Source: Isoperla grammatica
Taxonomy: Eukaryota > Arthropoda > Insecta > Plecoptera > Perlodidae
DNA: 64,000 nt
Reading direction: 5' to 3'
Assembly (NCBI GenBank): GCA_945910005.1
Contig: OX246739.1
Span: 10,204,292-10,268,291 of the forward strand
This document shows positions 1-13,500 of this stretch, piece after piece (positions within the stretch are counted from its first letter, which is position 1; each line of letters opens with the position of its first letter). The translations under genes and the position numbers were made by a program. The notes below the pieces were generated by a model that had not been told where the DNA came from, did not search any database, and worked only from the letters and a program-made list of their open reading frames with translations.

Positions 1-197
1 GTAGTGCTCAGTAGTGCTCAGTAATGCTCAGTAGTGCTCAGTAACGCTCAGTAGTGCTCAGTAGTGCTCAGTAGTGCTCAGTAATGCTCAGTAGTGCTCA
101 GTAGTGCTCAGTAGTGCTCAGTAATGCTCAGTAGTACTCAGTAGTGCTCAGTAGTACTCAGTAGTACTCAGTAGTGCTCAGTAGTGCTCAGTAATGA
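1..197. repeat. 10-bp tandem satellite
   Basis: About nineteen head-to-tail copies of the decamer GTAGTGCTCA run without a break from the window edge. Variants are GTAATGCTCA, GTAACGCTCA and GTAGTACTCA. The array then decays into irregular pieces by about 220. Its left end is outside the window, so its true length is unknown. Confidence 0.95.
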
Positions 198-3100
198 CTA
201 ATGTTCAGTAGTGCTACTGCTAGTGCTGATTTCTCGTGGGTACCGACTTGGTTGCTCTCTGCTTGTTATGCTAGGAACTAAGTCGTCTCACTCGGATGTA
301 TGTAAAATAGTCCCTAGCATAAAACTGCGACAATAATATTTTTTGCACGGTCGCTCCGCTTGGCATATTATACCCCCTGCACTGAGTTTCCATAGAAATG
401 GAACACTTCTATTCTTGAGACCAATGGTGAGACTCGGCACAGAATGTATGTTCCACTCCGCAGTTCTAAACTTTCTTTCAGAGAGACAAAGAAAAGAATC
501 CAGAGGAAACAAGAAAGGAAAATAGAGGTCGAAGGCCTGTTTTCAAGCTGCGTATATACCTGCTATCATGGTTTGACGAGTGGAGCAGGAGAGAACGTTC
601 GAGTTTGGGGTCTGTTGGGGTAAGTAAGGGTATTCAGGTCGATCTACAACAAGTTGGAATAAAAACTACACATGTTCCGTGTGAAATATAACTGCCAAAT
701 GAAGATCTTGTTGCTTTGTTCCTCGTCCTTATACAGCAAGTCCCCTGAATGTATTTTTAATCATATCGACGGTTATGATTGGCCACAAGGAAACGGCAGG
801 CATAATCATGAGTGCAGTGCATTTAGATCACACAAGATAGTAAGAAAATCATATTATGAGAATTATTATTGTGTGACAGATTGTAAGTAGAGGACGTTAT
901 ATGGAATAAAGGTGACAACAGATTTTCTGGTTACATGTTATTTATTTTACGGACATAACCGTACGGGGACCCAACCTCGATCTCAATGCAATTACAATGG
1001 AGTGTTTTACGGGTCTGTTTAGGATCCATTGGACAACTGTATAGTATACATGCTCAGTGCTCAGTGTATGAAAACAGTCCAAGTAAGCATGCCTGTACTC
1101 CCGAGTATTTGACTGAAATCCCGGAAGCAAAATACAGTAAGGCTGTAGTTACAAAAACTAGAAGAAAATTATGGGTTGAAATATCGATGGCGGCAATATG
1201 TTCAAGATGGTGGCCTAAGAAACAAGTTTTACGCATATTTGCATATCTCTTGGTTAGGGATAGGGTGCAATATATATTATAATCACCGAGGGGAGGAACC
1301 ATGAGATTGTAATATTGTGCCCAAGTCGAGCGGCGTGGAGCTATGTTAGTTGGGGGAAGCCGCTCATACAGCGCTGCTGGGCGCATTTCTTTTCTACATG
1401 TGCACTTCTCTTTTACTTTTACTAAGTGTAATTTTAAGTATGTTCTTTCAATTACATTTTGTTTCAAATAGGCACTATAATAACCGTATTTTCAGTTAAT
1501 TTGACTACTGGCTTCTTTGGTTTTGCATTTATGTTGCCTTCACTTCACTTGCATGGGCATTATAGAATTTAGATGTTTCTAGTTGAATCAGGAAAAGATA
1601 TGATGTGGCGGATCGGGAAAAGGGTAGGCGGGGTGTTAGAAAACTACTAACTATACTATAAAGCTTCATAAAGCTTAAAGTTTTTGTATAGCTTCATCAA
1701 TAATTGTCTTTGTAGGACGTTAACTTTCCCTCCCCCCCCCCACACACACTCTGGGTGACGTTAAAATTGAACCACAAACAATATGTGCAAATATTCAAAA
1801 ATGATAAGAGTCGGTACGTTGATAGCATGCAGGTATAAAGTGAACAGTTCGTAGTAAATGCTGGTATAAGAAATACCGTTTGATTGAATATTATAGTTCC
1901 AGACATCAGATTACGTTTTTGTGTTTTAAACTGAAAATTAACTTTGTATTACTTTAAACATGCTTTCACGTCTGCCTTGATTATTCCATATCAAAGACGA
2001 AATCGACTCGACCCCCCCCCCCCCCCAAGTAATATTCTATAAATTGACCGTACTGGCAACACTATTTTTAGGAATACACCACTGGCAATGTACACAACGT
2101 ATACGGTACAGTATACACACTGACGATGATACCTTGCTGTTCAGCCACCCAGCCAATAGTATACTGTTATCTGTGGTATTACCGATTTCGAGGGTGTATT
2201 TCTCAGAACATAAAATGTCCTTTAGATACAAGCTGGTGTTACCTAATATGAAATTTTAATATACAGAAAGTAATACACCTCCTTTATTGAATTCTGTACC
2301 AAACAATTAACAAACATACAATAGCAAATGACAGACTATAATTGCGTCGCAACAGTTACGCGATACCGTATAATATTTTCCCTCGTGTAATCATTACAAA
2401 GTGGTGTTTTCAAGTTGTGCAATCTCCAGTATCCACTATCCACTACCGGTACTTGATATATATGATTCTTTTGTCCCATTATATATGTTTGCGTAGAACC
2501 AGTCCCAGCCTACTCTACATTATATTTTCTCAGACAGTCTTTTATTCGCGAACATTCACGCTTTGTTCAGCGGTCGCTCTCTCAAGTTAGAAGTTTTATA
2601 ATTTGAATTGCACCTCCCTGTGAAGAATAAAAAATAAAAAATACACAACCAAATCAAATGCATTGAAAACTGGCAATGCAAATTGCAAAAAGGTGACGCA
2701 TGCCCTCCCTGTTTTCTATAGCGAGAGAATGAATGCAGTAGACGGGGAAGTGCGAACGAACTACGAAGGCTGGAGGGGATGCAATATCTATCTGCACCGT
2801 GCAGCATCCATTTGAGAGGGTGTTTCCATAGCTACGAGCAACTCAGGGGACCCGAACCTCTATACTTGGCTCTGCTCAAAGCTCGATACCCGGAAACAAA
2901 CGTGCAGAAAACTCAACTCAACTCAACTCCACCCACTCTGCAGTGCTGCGATCTCAGAGAAATAATTAAAAAATCAGTATACCCGATGCAATAGAGTTGA
3001 ATCAATGTCCTAACGCCCTCACCCTATTCGAATTTGTGAGTTAGGGTTGTGCTGGGGGGGGGGGGGGGATGGAAGATCATATTATCAATTTAGCAGTGTT

Positions 3101-5639
3101 GGGGCGGCCTGTGTCCCAACTCACAAACCCACCGAGAGTCGTTGTAAGGGGGTTATTGCAATGTCCATGTTTGTAACCAAACGAGTTTACACTTGGACCA
3201 AGTTAGCTATGTCAAGAGAGAAGCTTATTACGAACCTATTTTGGGTTAATTTTCTTCATATACAAACAAACTGGTAGGATAACAGGCGACAGTGTTCACG
3301 AACGAACTCAAAAAAAAAAAAAAACACTGAGAGAGCGTTGTAAGCATGTTTGTTGTTTTGCCAACCAACATGCCGCCTATCTTTTGTCATATTCATATCC
3401 ATGGATACGCTTACGGTAGATAGATAATTACTTCACATGTATGTAGCCCCAACGTAAGTACTCGCATACCAACCTCAGAACCGTATCTACTGCCCTTTCA
3501 CGCACACTAATGCACAGAAACTCAACAGATTCCTGGCGTTCTTTTTTAGCCACGCCCACTGTTCCAGGTGACCAACGGCATGTTGTAAATTATGCCTAAT
3601 GGACCTGTTTCAATCAGATGAAGATATCGGCTGTCGTATGCACGATCATCGAATGGTACACTTTGCCTTTACCTGTGTCATGAGAATACTTCGTTATACC
3701 TGTGCGTCTTTATACCTGTGCAATATCCACATTCATGACGGTTAGGAGTCAAGTTGTTTCTGTGAGAGTAGAGGCCACAGTTCCCGGGTCATGGTATGGT
3801 TGCCTGGGATACGAAAGGAAAGGGGAGAGTGGTTCTGCTCCCAGGTCCAAAGCGCGGCATGTGATCCTAATGCGATGATTTTAACCACGGGAATTCTAGG
3901 GTCCACTATATTCATGTTAACGGCGCTTCCATTGTACCGAGCAGGATTCAGAAGGGGGCTGAGGAAGGGAGACGGTGGCACGCGCCGTTCAAAGAACAAA
4001 CCCACCTCTATCGAGCAACTGCTTTTCTTACCAGTTTCTTTTAGGCCCTCCAGACGAAGATAGAATTCAAACGATGAGGTGATTTCAAACATAAGAATTC
4101 GTTATACCCTAACTAGGCCTACTGAAGTCATTATGCATAGTCGGGTTCCTAAAAACCGTTGCTACTTTGTCCCCGAACATGTCTTTGTTGAGCGAGCCCC
4201 ACGATAACCGTGGAATATTACATCTGGTCGGGCCATAGGCTGCAAGATTCACAGCTTGAAATACAAGTAGGTTCATTTTATAATCCAGTGACGAAATGGC
4301 GGTGACACTATCCATAATGGAGCCGTAAAATTGCGCCAATTCCAATTGCGGCGACGTTTTTCTTGTAACTACGCCAACATACACGTGCAAAAGCTAACTA
4401 CATTTCCGTTGCGCCAACGTTCATGGGCTTTGGTGCGTTTAGTAAAAACTAAAAACTATTTTCCCATAGCGCCAAGAGATTTGTACACCTGCAAGGGTGA
4501 AAAGTGTCGTAGGACATCTAAAAATATTGTTGATTCGTAATAAACAGCAACGTTATTCACAGACAGTGGTGATCATGGTAGCATTACAAATATCTACGTC
4601 TACGTACGTTGGTACATTTAAATTTTGTTCATAGACAAATATATAATTATATCCATTTAGCCCTGCCTACTTGATTGCCATACCTACAGTGACCCCCCGC
4701 TATACTAGTCCCAACTTAATTAGTGTAATGCTGACCCCAGATCCCTATATACCGACACATTCATGCACACTGCTGCAACGAAAATAAACAGTTTCGGCGT
4801 TCTTTCACATTCACACATTCAAGGGAGGTTTTCCGCACAAGCCTAGGTAGTATATCCGCTGTTTGGATTTTCAGGTATCCAACATACTGTCATAAATTAT
4901 TACTAATGGACCTGTTTCGGCCTTTACGTTACGTTACGGACAACACTGTCACTAATATTTCCTATCCCTTACGATTATGAGCCGGCAGTATAATTTCTTC
5001 TTTATATTTTTTTTGGTGAATCATCCGGTCCTGGTATTCTTCTCGATTAGCCTCGTTACATATGTCTGTGGATGTGATGTAGTGTGTAGAGGGGTTGCAT
5101 TGGGAGGGGGGGGGGGGGGGGCAATTTTGAATATCGAGCCTGGATTGGACAATGAGGGGGTGGAAGGGTAAGACCGCGAGGGAGGGTTGAGGCTTTAATG
5201 CGAGTAGAGGTTCCCAAAGGGGGCTGTGATAACGTACATGGGGCCCCCACGAATGTTTTTACTTTGTATTGATTAATTAATTCATTGATGTAATTGCTAG
5301 AAGAATGAACAATTAAAATTTGTACATGGGATCAAAGTTAGAATACAATGTAATGTAAACAAACATTCATTACACGTAATTTAATAAATAAATACTCTTG
5401 TTAGTCTTTACGGTGCCCGTAGTCCGTACCGAACATGCTAAACTACATTATAATAGGTACATTAAAATTTGTAAAAAAAATCTGCTAGTTTTCGAGAAAG
5501 AGTTGGGCAACTTTTACTTCGACATGATATATTTTAGTTTATGTGATAATATTCGATGGTTATGCAATTGTGAAGAAAGGAAGGGGGCAATAAGGGTAAC
5601 ATATTGTGTTTTTCCATTTGCTATCATTTCAAATAATCT
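198..5639. other. Non-coding, no gene recognised
   Basis: No open frame here has a recognisable domain or codon texture; the longest frames (137, 116 and 98 codons) look like chance. Visible content is homopolymer tracts (C-runs near 1731 and 2013, G-runs near 3053 and 5105, an A-run near 3309), one TAGGCCTA octamer near 4114, and one copy of the dispersed TCTCGATTAGCCTCGTT core at 5041. Two passages ending in TAATGGACCTGTTTC, near 3600 and 4908, look like diverged copies of one old repeat. Confidence 0.6.
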
Positions 5640-8060
5640 GCCCACCGCATAATACGATACAGGCGAAACCCTCTAGTGGGGCGGCGCGTCGCACTTTCCA
5701 CCCCCTAGGCGGCGCGGAAAGTGAAAAACGTCGACATACTGGACAATGTCCAAGAGGGAAATTTTCCTGGCTTTCCGACGGTATTTTTGGATTTTCCATT
5801 TTCCGACATTTTCCCCGCCTTTCTTCGCGTGGAAACTGGAAATGTGTGGATTTCCGAGATAATCGCGATTTTTTTTAGAAAAATCTTCACGCCCAAACCG
5901 TCAACTTTTTCCACTCGCCGACCCGGTATTCGGAAGCGCTTGCCCTTCGCACACAAAAGGGTTGTGGTCGCGATTTTTTCCCAACCCTTTTACCCACCGC
6001 CGTGGAGTGGTTTTTCCGGCAATCGGCGAAAAATTCTCCACCCCGACGTGCGGCTTTTCGTTTTTCGAGGGCAAAGAATTTTTCAAAAAATTACTTTTGT
6101 TTTTGTTAATGCACACCACTAAATTGCAAAACTTTTGATACAACCCACTTTAAATACCGGCGTCCCGTTCGATAGTTACGGGCAACCAAAGTCGGCAAAG
6201 TTTTGAAACCCGATTTTGGCCGATTTTCTACTTTTATTAAATTTCTCGTTCAAACAACCCTGCCCGTCGACTCAAACGAGTTATGCCCTTTGTTTTTGTT
6301 TCGTTACCTTACGTTATCGTCTGGCTTTCTGGTAGTTTTAAAATTTTTGATTTTGTCCCGGAACTTTAGTCACACAAATCGTGTACATTTTGTAGTGTTT
6401 GCCGAAAAAAAGTGACGGGGCCAGTTTTTTTCCACAGTTTTGGGTTTCGAACTTTTTCGACTTTTAAGTCGTAAAGATGTTTGTTATACGCGATGAAAAT
6501 ACGGAGGACATTTTCAAATTTCATCCCCATTCCTTAGTTATGGGCACTTACATTTTCGTTTTACACGGGTTTAGATTTTATTTTTTTTCGTCAGGTTAAA
6601 ATTTTTTAAATTTTTTCTTTTTATATTTATGGATGCTGAACACTTTCCCGTACAGGCACATGAAAGAATATTTCCAAAAAGTCACCCACACACCGGATGA
6701 CAGACGTTACCGCAACGTTTTTCGACGGTGGCGAAAACACATTCAAAAAAAATCTTTTAGTTTTGGCGTATTAAAAGTGTTGTTCAAATGACATCCAAAA
6801 CTTTTTTGTACCCTATGTTAATAAGTGAACATATTTCTATTGGATGACACCATTTTTAAAACTTTAACTTCACGGGCGTCCCCGATAATGTGTTTTGAAC
6901 GATCGAATGCGCCCGTTTTTTTTCCGGTACATTTCATTAAACGTCGAAACAAACACTTACGAAATTTTTTTTCATTTTTTTTAACAAAAATGGCATATGT
7001 CCGTAGGTATTGACGACGTATTAGCAGTACCCGCAAGTACCGGGCACGTACCGTTTACGAGATTTTTCATGTGAAATGGCTACGTGCGCAAAGCTATTTT
7101 CAAGTTTTCAGTTTTTTAGGTTCTTTGGGTTTGAACTCTTTTCACACCCACCCTAATAGGGGTAGGTACGTTTTGTCGCTACAGTATTCTTTTTAATTTA
7201 TCTGACTTAATTTGGATATTTTTTTTTTTTTTTGTACCCGGAACTGTACCCCCAACGAGTTTTTTAATTGTTCATTGTGTAAAAAAACGACGAAAATAAT
7301 CGACCACTTTCTGCGACTTTTGGCTCGGCACACTCAAATATTTTTTTAAAGAAATGACTTTTACATTTAAATAAATTTAACTAAATTTAAAAACTTTGAG
7401 GACAGGCATTTTTATTTAGAAATGTCCTTGGACTTAGTTACGGGCCCCCAAAGTTGGGACTTTTTTAATTAAATTTAATTCTTTGCCGTGTTTTTTCAGG
7501 GGAATGTCGGAAAAAGTGTTTTAAATGTGTTAAAAAAGCATGTTTAAATTTTTTGTAATTTTTTAAACCCAAATTATCTAGTACCTGGAACTATTGGCTA
7601 TTGTTTTAACGTACCCAGACGCACCCGGCACGTACCGTCTCTGACATATTAATTCTTCATTGGGTACATGTATGAATCGATTTCTCGATCGTCACTTTCT
7701 GGACGTTCCCCCATTAATTCACTTTTGAAATCGGACAGCCCATTTTGGTATCTTCTTAAAGCTCGTTTCAATATGTTTTTTATGATATGCTTTTGGTTGA
7801 CGACAACTGTACCGGAACGTACCGACAAGCATTTGAAAGATCCAAAATGTGCCGAAATTTCAACTATGTTTTTTCAAGTGACCAAAGTACGAACTTATTT
7901 TCAACTTTTTCAAAAATTGATGCTAGAATAAGTTTGGGCAACTCTTTATTTAATATGTTTAGTTCTTACTTGATGGAAAAAACTTTAAACCTGACGACAC
8001 GAGGGTGTCGTGTACATGGATGAAATCGGAATAAACACCCATTTTCGTCCTTTTCAAAAC
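5640..8060. repeat. T-rich, compositionally distinct repeat-like block
   Basis: The plus strand changes abruptly to T/C-rich text with many T-runs and low A. Read on the minus strand, similar phrases recur: CGTAACTATCGAACGGGACG near 6160, CCATAACTAAGGAATGGG near 6527, a GGGGACGCCCGTGAAG phrase near 6870 and CCCGTAACTAAGTCC near 7430. The phrase GGCACGTACCGT occurs near 7045 and again near 7627. This suggests a strongly decayed satellite or long repeat, not a gene. The longest frame (133 codons, from 5721) is not recognised. Confidence 0.4.
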
Positions 8061-10559
8061 ACACCTTTGTGTTGTAAAGCGTCCTGTGACCGAACGGTAT
8101 AACTTACGGACACAATGACCACATATTTGAAAATTTTAATTCAATATTAAATATACGAGCTCTTTAAATCACAGGAAAAGCTCAATCTGCAGCTTTAATA
8201 CACGCCCGTGTAAAATGATGCGTATTGGATAAATTGACATGCATTGTTGCATTACAACTCCTTTATCGACTACAAAAACTATTCGAAATAGGTAGGTGAT
8301 GCCATCTAACTGCGTCCTAGGAAACTAAACTGTTTAAAAATGGCTGATAATCGCCAATCGATTCACGATCGAAGACATGAAGCCAGGCGAGGCCCATATA
8401 CTCCGCCGTTGCCCAATGCCCAATGCCCAATGCCCAATGTTGTAGCATAGCATAAAGAGTTCAAGTGTCCAGTGCCTTATGGGTCCTCGATTCGAATCCC
8501 ACATTTTCTAACACTGTCTTAGAAATTTTTCGACATGAATTTTTTTTTTCTTTTTTCAGAATCACACAATTTTCAAGTTTCTTTCTTAAAATAAGTATCT
8601 TCGACCAATTAACATGACACGTACATAGAAAAACTCGAAAATTTTTACATCACTTAAAAAATTTTCAACATGCATTTTTTTTTCAAATTTTTTTTCTTTT
8701 TTCCAACCGACAAGTTTTTCAAAAAGTGACACCAAAAAAAAAAAAAAGTGACAATTACCCAAAAAAGTCGAATTTTCCAACAAGTGACCTTTCCCAACAG
8801 TGACGGCAGCGGCTCAAGGCCGCGTCAGCGGTCTTGTTATTTTCATAATACGTTAATATTTTAGTAAAAATTTAAAAGCAAAATTGACGATGCCCAAATG
8901 TGCACTACACGTTTGCATGTTGAATTGTTGGCAAGAGCGGATGGGCGTTAAAAGTGTTCAGGGCGGCGCGTATGTTTAATTACGAGGAAGATTAACCATT
9001 AAGGTAAGACAGATTTACGCGGGAGCCCTTTTGGTCTCCCACGGGTTGGTGAAGCCATTCCACGCAATTTATGGGCGGGGAGTGCGAAGGGGCGGCGTTG
9101 TAATTATCTTCTATGCAACGACGCTAATCGAGACGATGAGTGCGAATAATGACAGCTACTAAACGGGAGTGACTGAGTGGACTACACCACAGCAGGCTAC
9201 TCGAAACATCTAACAACCGATCCTAAGTTATACTTGTGAGGGAGAAAACAATGGTGTAGATTGAGAGCCATTAGATGGAATTAAATGTGATAATAATATA
9301 TTAAAATATCAGATTAAAATATAGAAAATTAACGCGTTTGCACTCGTTGTGCGCACCTGTCATAAATAGTTAATACATATGTGCATAATAATCCCAATTA
9401 ATTCGTTAGTCATAGTAAAAATAACGAGTTTGTAAAGTTTGGTTAGTCGAGCGGTTCTCCTCAGTAAGACCCAAGATCTTCGGCGGGGTGAGCGTCTCTT
9501 ATTCTCTTCATCTCTTATTATTTCGTGGCTGACATGAGTCAACACGCCACGTGGAGTGGATTATAACAGTATCCACCAATCAGAAAGCGAGTTTGAAAGA
9601 TTTTGCAAATATAATACCTTCCGACTGGGCAGTGGGCACTGCCTCAAGGCATATAAATTGGTTTGCTTAGTCGCCAGTCCAAAGGATGTAGTAAATAGTG
9701 ATGAAAAATGTACATATTCTCAATAATTTCCAGCCACGGTTGTAGGCTGCACAAAGTGATTTGAATCTACGATGAAATCGTACCAAAAAACCCATCATTG
9801 GCTCGTTATAATTTTATTTCACTCATAAGTCGCACCGTTTATGTCATAGAAAGAAAATTAAGGTTATGTAATTCCGTTTTTTTTTTTTTTTTTTACATTT
9901 TGCTAGATCGATCGTTGTCTTATTGACAGTCATCATGAACAACAAACAGGTAACGGTCTGAGAGTCTGAACTGAAGGTCCAACCCTCGGCACACTGAGAA
10001 CAGGTATACTAAGCAAGCCATGAACAACTGAGGTGAGAACCAATAGCTTTCTATTAGGGGAAGGAAAAGTTATTACCATCGCCCGCCACGTCTACTTAGT
10101 CACTGAGACAGGTATAGAATGGTTTATAATCTCATCAAAGACTTTGGTTGATTGTAGACAGTTTAGGTTTTTCGTTAATATCATCACCATTTTGTGTTGG
10201 AAAAAATATTTGGAGTGTGTGTTCTCTTACAAGTTACTTAGTTATATATAAAATTAAAATATATTTATAAGTGTGGCTACCATCAATCAGGAGGTTTAGA
10301 ATTTGGTGTTGATTATCACTATCATCATCACTAAGACTATGGGATAGGTTATTGGGTTGTGAGTAGGTAGACTAGTTCACACTTTTAGACAGAGGATTAA
10401 TTAGTCTTGTCACTTTTGGAACTCTTTTACTTTTGATTTATGATTATTGTAAGGCTTGAAAGTGCATCAGTGCATCTTTTAAATGTTGATGGTTAGAATA
10501 ACTGTACGAGAGTAAGTGGTTTTACGTATCAAGTCCTCTGCCGTAAGTGTTACTGGGTA
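8061..10559. other. Non-coding, no gene recognised
   Basis: No coding signal is seen. The stretch 8520-8790 continues the T-run texture of the preceding block, with two similar 40-bp passages about 136 bp apart. One copy of the dispersed core (TGCAACGACGCTAATCGAGA) lies at 9114 in reverse orientation. A CCAATCAGAAAGCGAGTTTG passage at 9577 resembles one near 21431. Confidence 0.55.
8411..8439. repeat. 7-bp tandem repeat
   Basis: Four perfect copies of GCCCAAT in a row, followed by one more G. Confidence 0.9.
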
Positions 10560-13500
10560 GTGTATGTCGGGTAACTATGAAATACAAATGATTTGGATAC
10601 AAATACGATTTATTTATCTACAATATTATAATCAAATCATTCCTAGTGAATTACGAATTCACAAAGTCTGAAAAATAAAATATCAGCAAACATGAAAAAA
10701 TTAACATACGTACATTATCTTTTTAAGTACTTGCTTTTGTTACCCAAAAAGGAGGTATTATGTTGAACGTGAAAATACATTTGTTCAAAGATTATCTTAC
10801 GCACATTAAAACATGTATAATAAAAATATATGTGTGAAAAATTTTGCATGGAACTATCTAGTTATGTTAGGCTGAGTATGTTCTTTATTCTTCTGGGTAG
10901 CAAACACCTTACAAATAAAAAAACTACTTTGAATAAATAATGCTGGATACGTTTGTCTAAATTATTTATCATGACATAGAATGCAATATAAATGTTTTCT
11001 CAAATAGTTTCAAAAAACACACACACAACCCTGATACGTAATTCTGGATTTTTTTTTCATATTACATTATTATATTTAAAAAAATGGGAAATACTTTTAA
11101 CTATAATGAGCATTCAATATATGTATACAATGAGAAAATAAATTGTAAGAGCTTAATGCTTATAACGTGGTTAATTTGAGATATAATATGTGAAACATTA
11201 TATGAAACAATGAGTGTCGACGATTATGTACATGAAAATGTTAATTTATCGCATGTGAAAAGTAACTCAGAGGTTACAACAAAATGAAATTGTGTATTTT
11301 ACCTTCAAAATGGCAACATTGCTCCAAGGGCTCTTTCCAATCTGTCAAATCTATATTTAGTATTGAAAAACAGTGAAATGGTATTGCAAGTGGAATGATG
11401 GAGAATTACGTTGACATATAGTTTGAGCAAAATACAAGTGGATTCACAGTTGGTCGAAGTACTATGCCCATCACCATTTTGGAGGATTCAATACATATTA
11501 ACATGACTGCACAAAGTTTGGAAATTGCTCATTAGCCTCAGAATAGGCGATTTGGCACCCCGATTCAATAGTTTTAGAATCTGCTGCACATTATTTTTCC
11601 TAGGCGCTAACGTACTTCAGTGCCATATATAACAAACCGACAATCTCACACTTTCTGAAAATTGTACCACACAAACTTGAATTCTGACAATATTATGGTA
11701 TTATTATATTTCCCTACAATTTTGATAACTGGTATTAATATACCTAGCAATCATGTCATGATGATGCACTCAAATCAATACACAATATATAAGCAATCAT
11801 GCTACACTGCCCATTTGCAAGAGATTCAACTTGTTCGTTACGTTCATTAACAAATTGTTACGAGTCAGTACTAGAGTAGTTTACACATTGGACTTACCCT
11901 GCCTTGAACATAAATAACCCTAGTTTCTAGCATCATGACACCACAATTATTACGTTTACATAGTTTGACTAAATAATTTTTAATTAGTTCGTCATTGTTT
12001 TATGAACGAAATAACTAGACATTTGCTGTTGGCGGAATCATGAATCATGGTGGAATATTAACTAAAATTAGAAAATGCCCTTGCCACTTGACTGAAGTGT
12101 TTTTAACTTTGGGAGTTGTTGGCGACGAACGTTACCATTCACTCAAAATATTCTTTTTGAAATTACACCCCCATACCTTTCAAAGTTTACAATCAAAATG
12201 CAAACATTATATATAATATATGCATTTATTTTTCTTTGATTTTTGTCAAAAACAACATATAATCAGTCTTTCAAATCACAGTAAAGCTTTGATATGGGTA
12301 TGTGTGTGTGTATTTGTTGTTGGTAGTAGTAACTGAAGTTGTTAGTATAAATAAAATAAACACTATGAATTAAAATATAGGAAAAAAAGAAACTAAATCT
12401 TATTTCTAATATATATTATAATATATTCACTTGAATCTTTTAGGTTTACCATGTTTTGAACTGAACTAGGAAATCTGGAAACACATAAAATACAGAACGT
12501 ATGGATAAACAAAAAAAATAACGACTACCTCGGTGGGTTTACTGTGATCGATAACTTGTACTGACGAAACAGAATCCGTGAATACATATTTTCTCTGGTT
12601 ACCAGACGAAAGTTTGATAACCCATTTCCATGGATCCATACAGGTTTCTGACACAAGCATCCTACACTTGTTTGGCCAACAGCAAAAGGTCTTTTACATT
12701 TAAATTTAAAACTGATTTACACTCTTGTAAGGCATCAGTTATAAGAAACATATATAACAGAATCACAACTTTAGGGTGATGCTTCAGTGTTATTAAAAAT
12801 TGGCAATGGATGCAAAATGAGAAATTTTATCTCTAGATAGTTTTTAATTCTTTATGTAAAAAAAATATATTTGTAATTGCCAAGTTGCAATTACCATTAT
12901 TCTAGCTACTAGATGGTTAATGTTTATAATGTGCAATGCGTAAGAATGGAAAATGGCAGAACCGAGGGCTCTACTTTCTATTTAGTAGTACTTCAACTTG
13001 ATCATCTTAGATCGAGACAAACACAAGACCTACATCAATATCGATTGAAAAAGTTTGTCTAAAACATTCACACATTCAATAACTTTACTAAATAGATGTA
13101 TTTGTTTATATAGTTTTAAATATTGTTACCATAATGCTGAGCAGGTTTGTCCACGTTTTTGTTGACTTGCCACTAAAATACCAAAGACCAGACTGCTGCA
13201 AATTATATATTTTAATCTACCTAATTATTGCTTTGAAAGTCATTAAGATTTGAAAATTTTGCAAGGCAGATCAATGGCTTACTTATTTCAATGTATTGGT
13301 GCCTCAGTCTGGTCCTTAACATTATTTTAGTAATAGAGTTAACAAAGTCAGATGTCTAAGATATTATTATATATTCATTATGTACTATTACAATGTTTGA
13401 ACGTGTGAAGAGAAACAACGCTCAACATTCTTTAAATCTGTATTCCTCAAATATATTTTAATTATCATAAGTTAGGCCTGGACCTTCTTTACACATCAAG

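Noticed and set aside
1..197. Telomeric repeat
   Set aside because: A 10-bp GTAGTGCTCA unit is not a known telomere motif; simple satellite is the better reading.
1054..1467. 137-codon minus-strand frame
   Set aside because: No recognisable domain, no splice context and mixed composition; consistent with chance.
5640..8060. Integrated viral DNA
   Set aside because: No viral-type open frame or domain; the longest frame is 133 codons and unrecognised, and internal phrase repeats suggest a decayed satellite.
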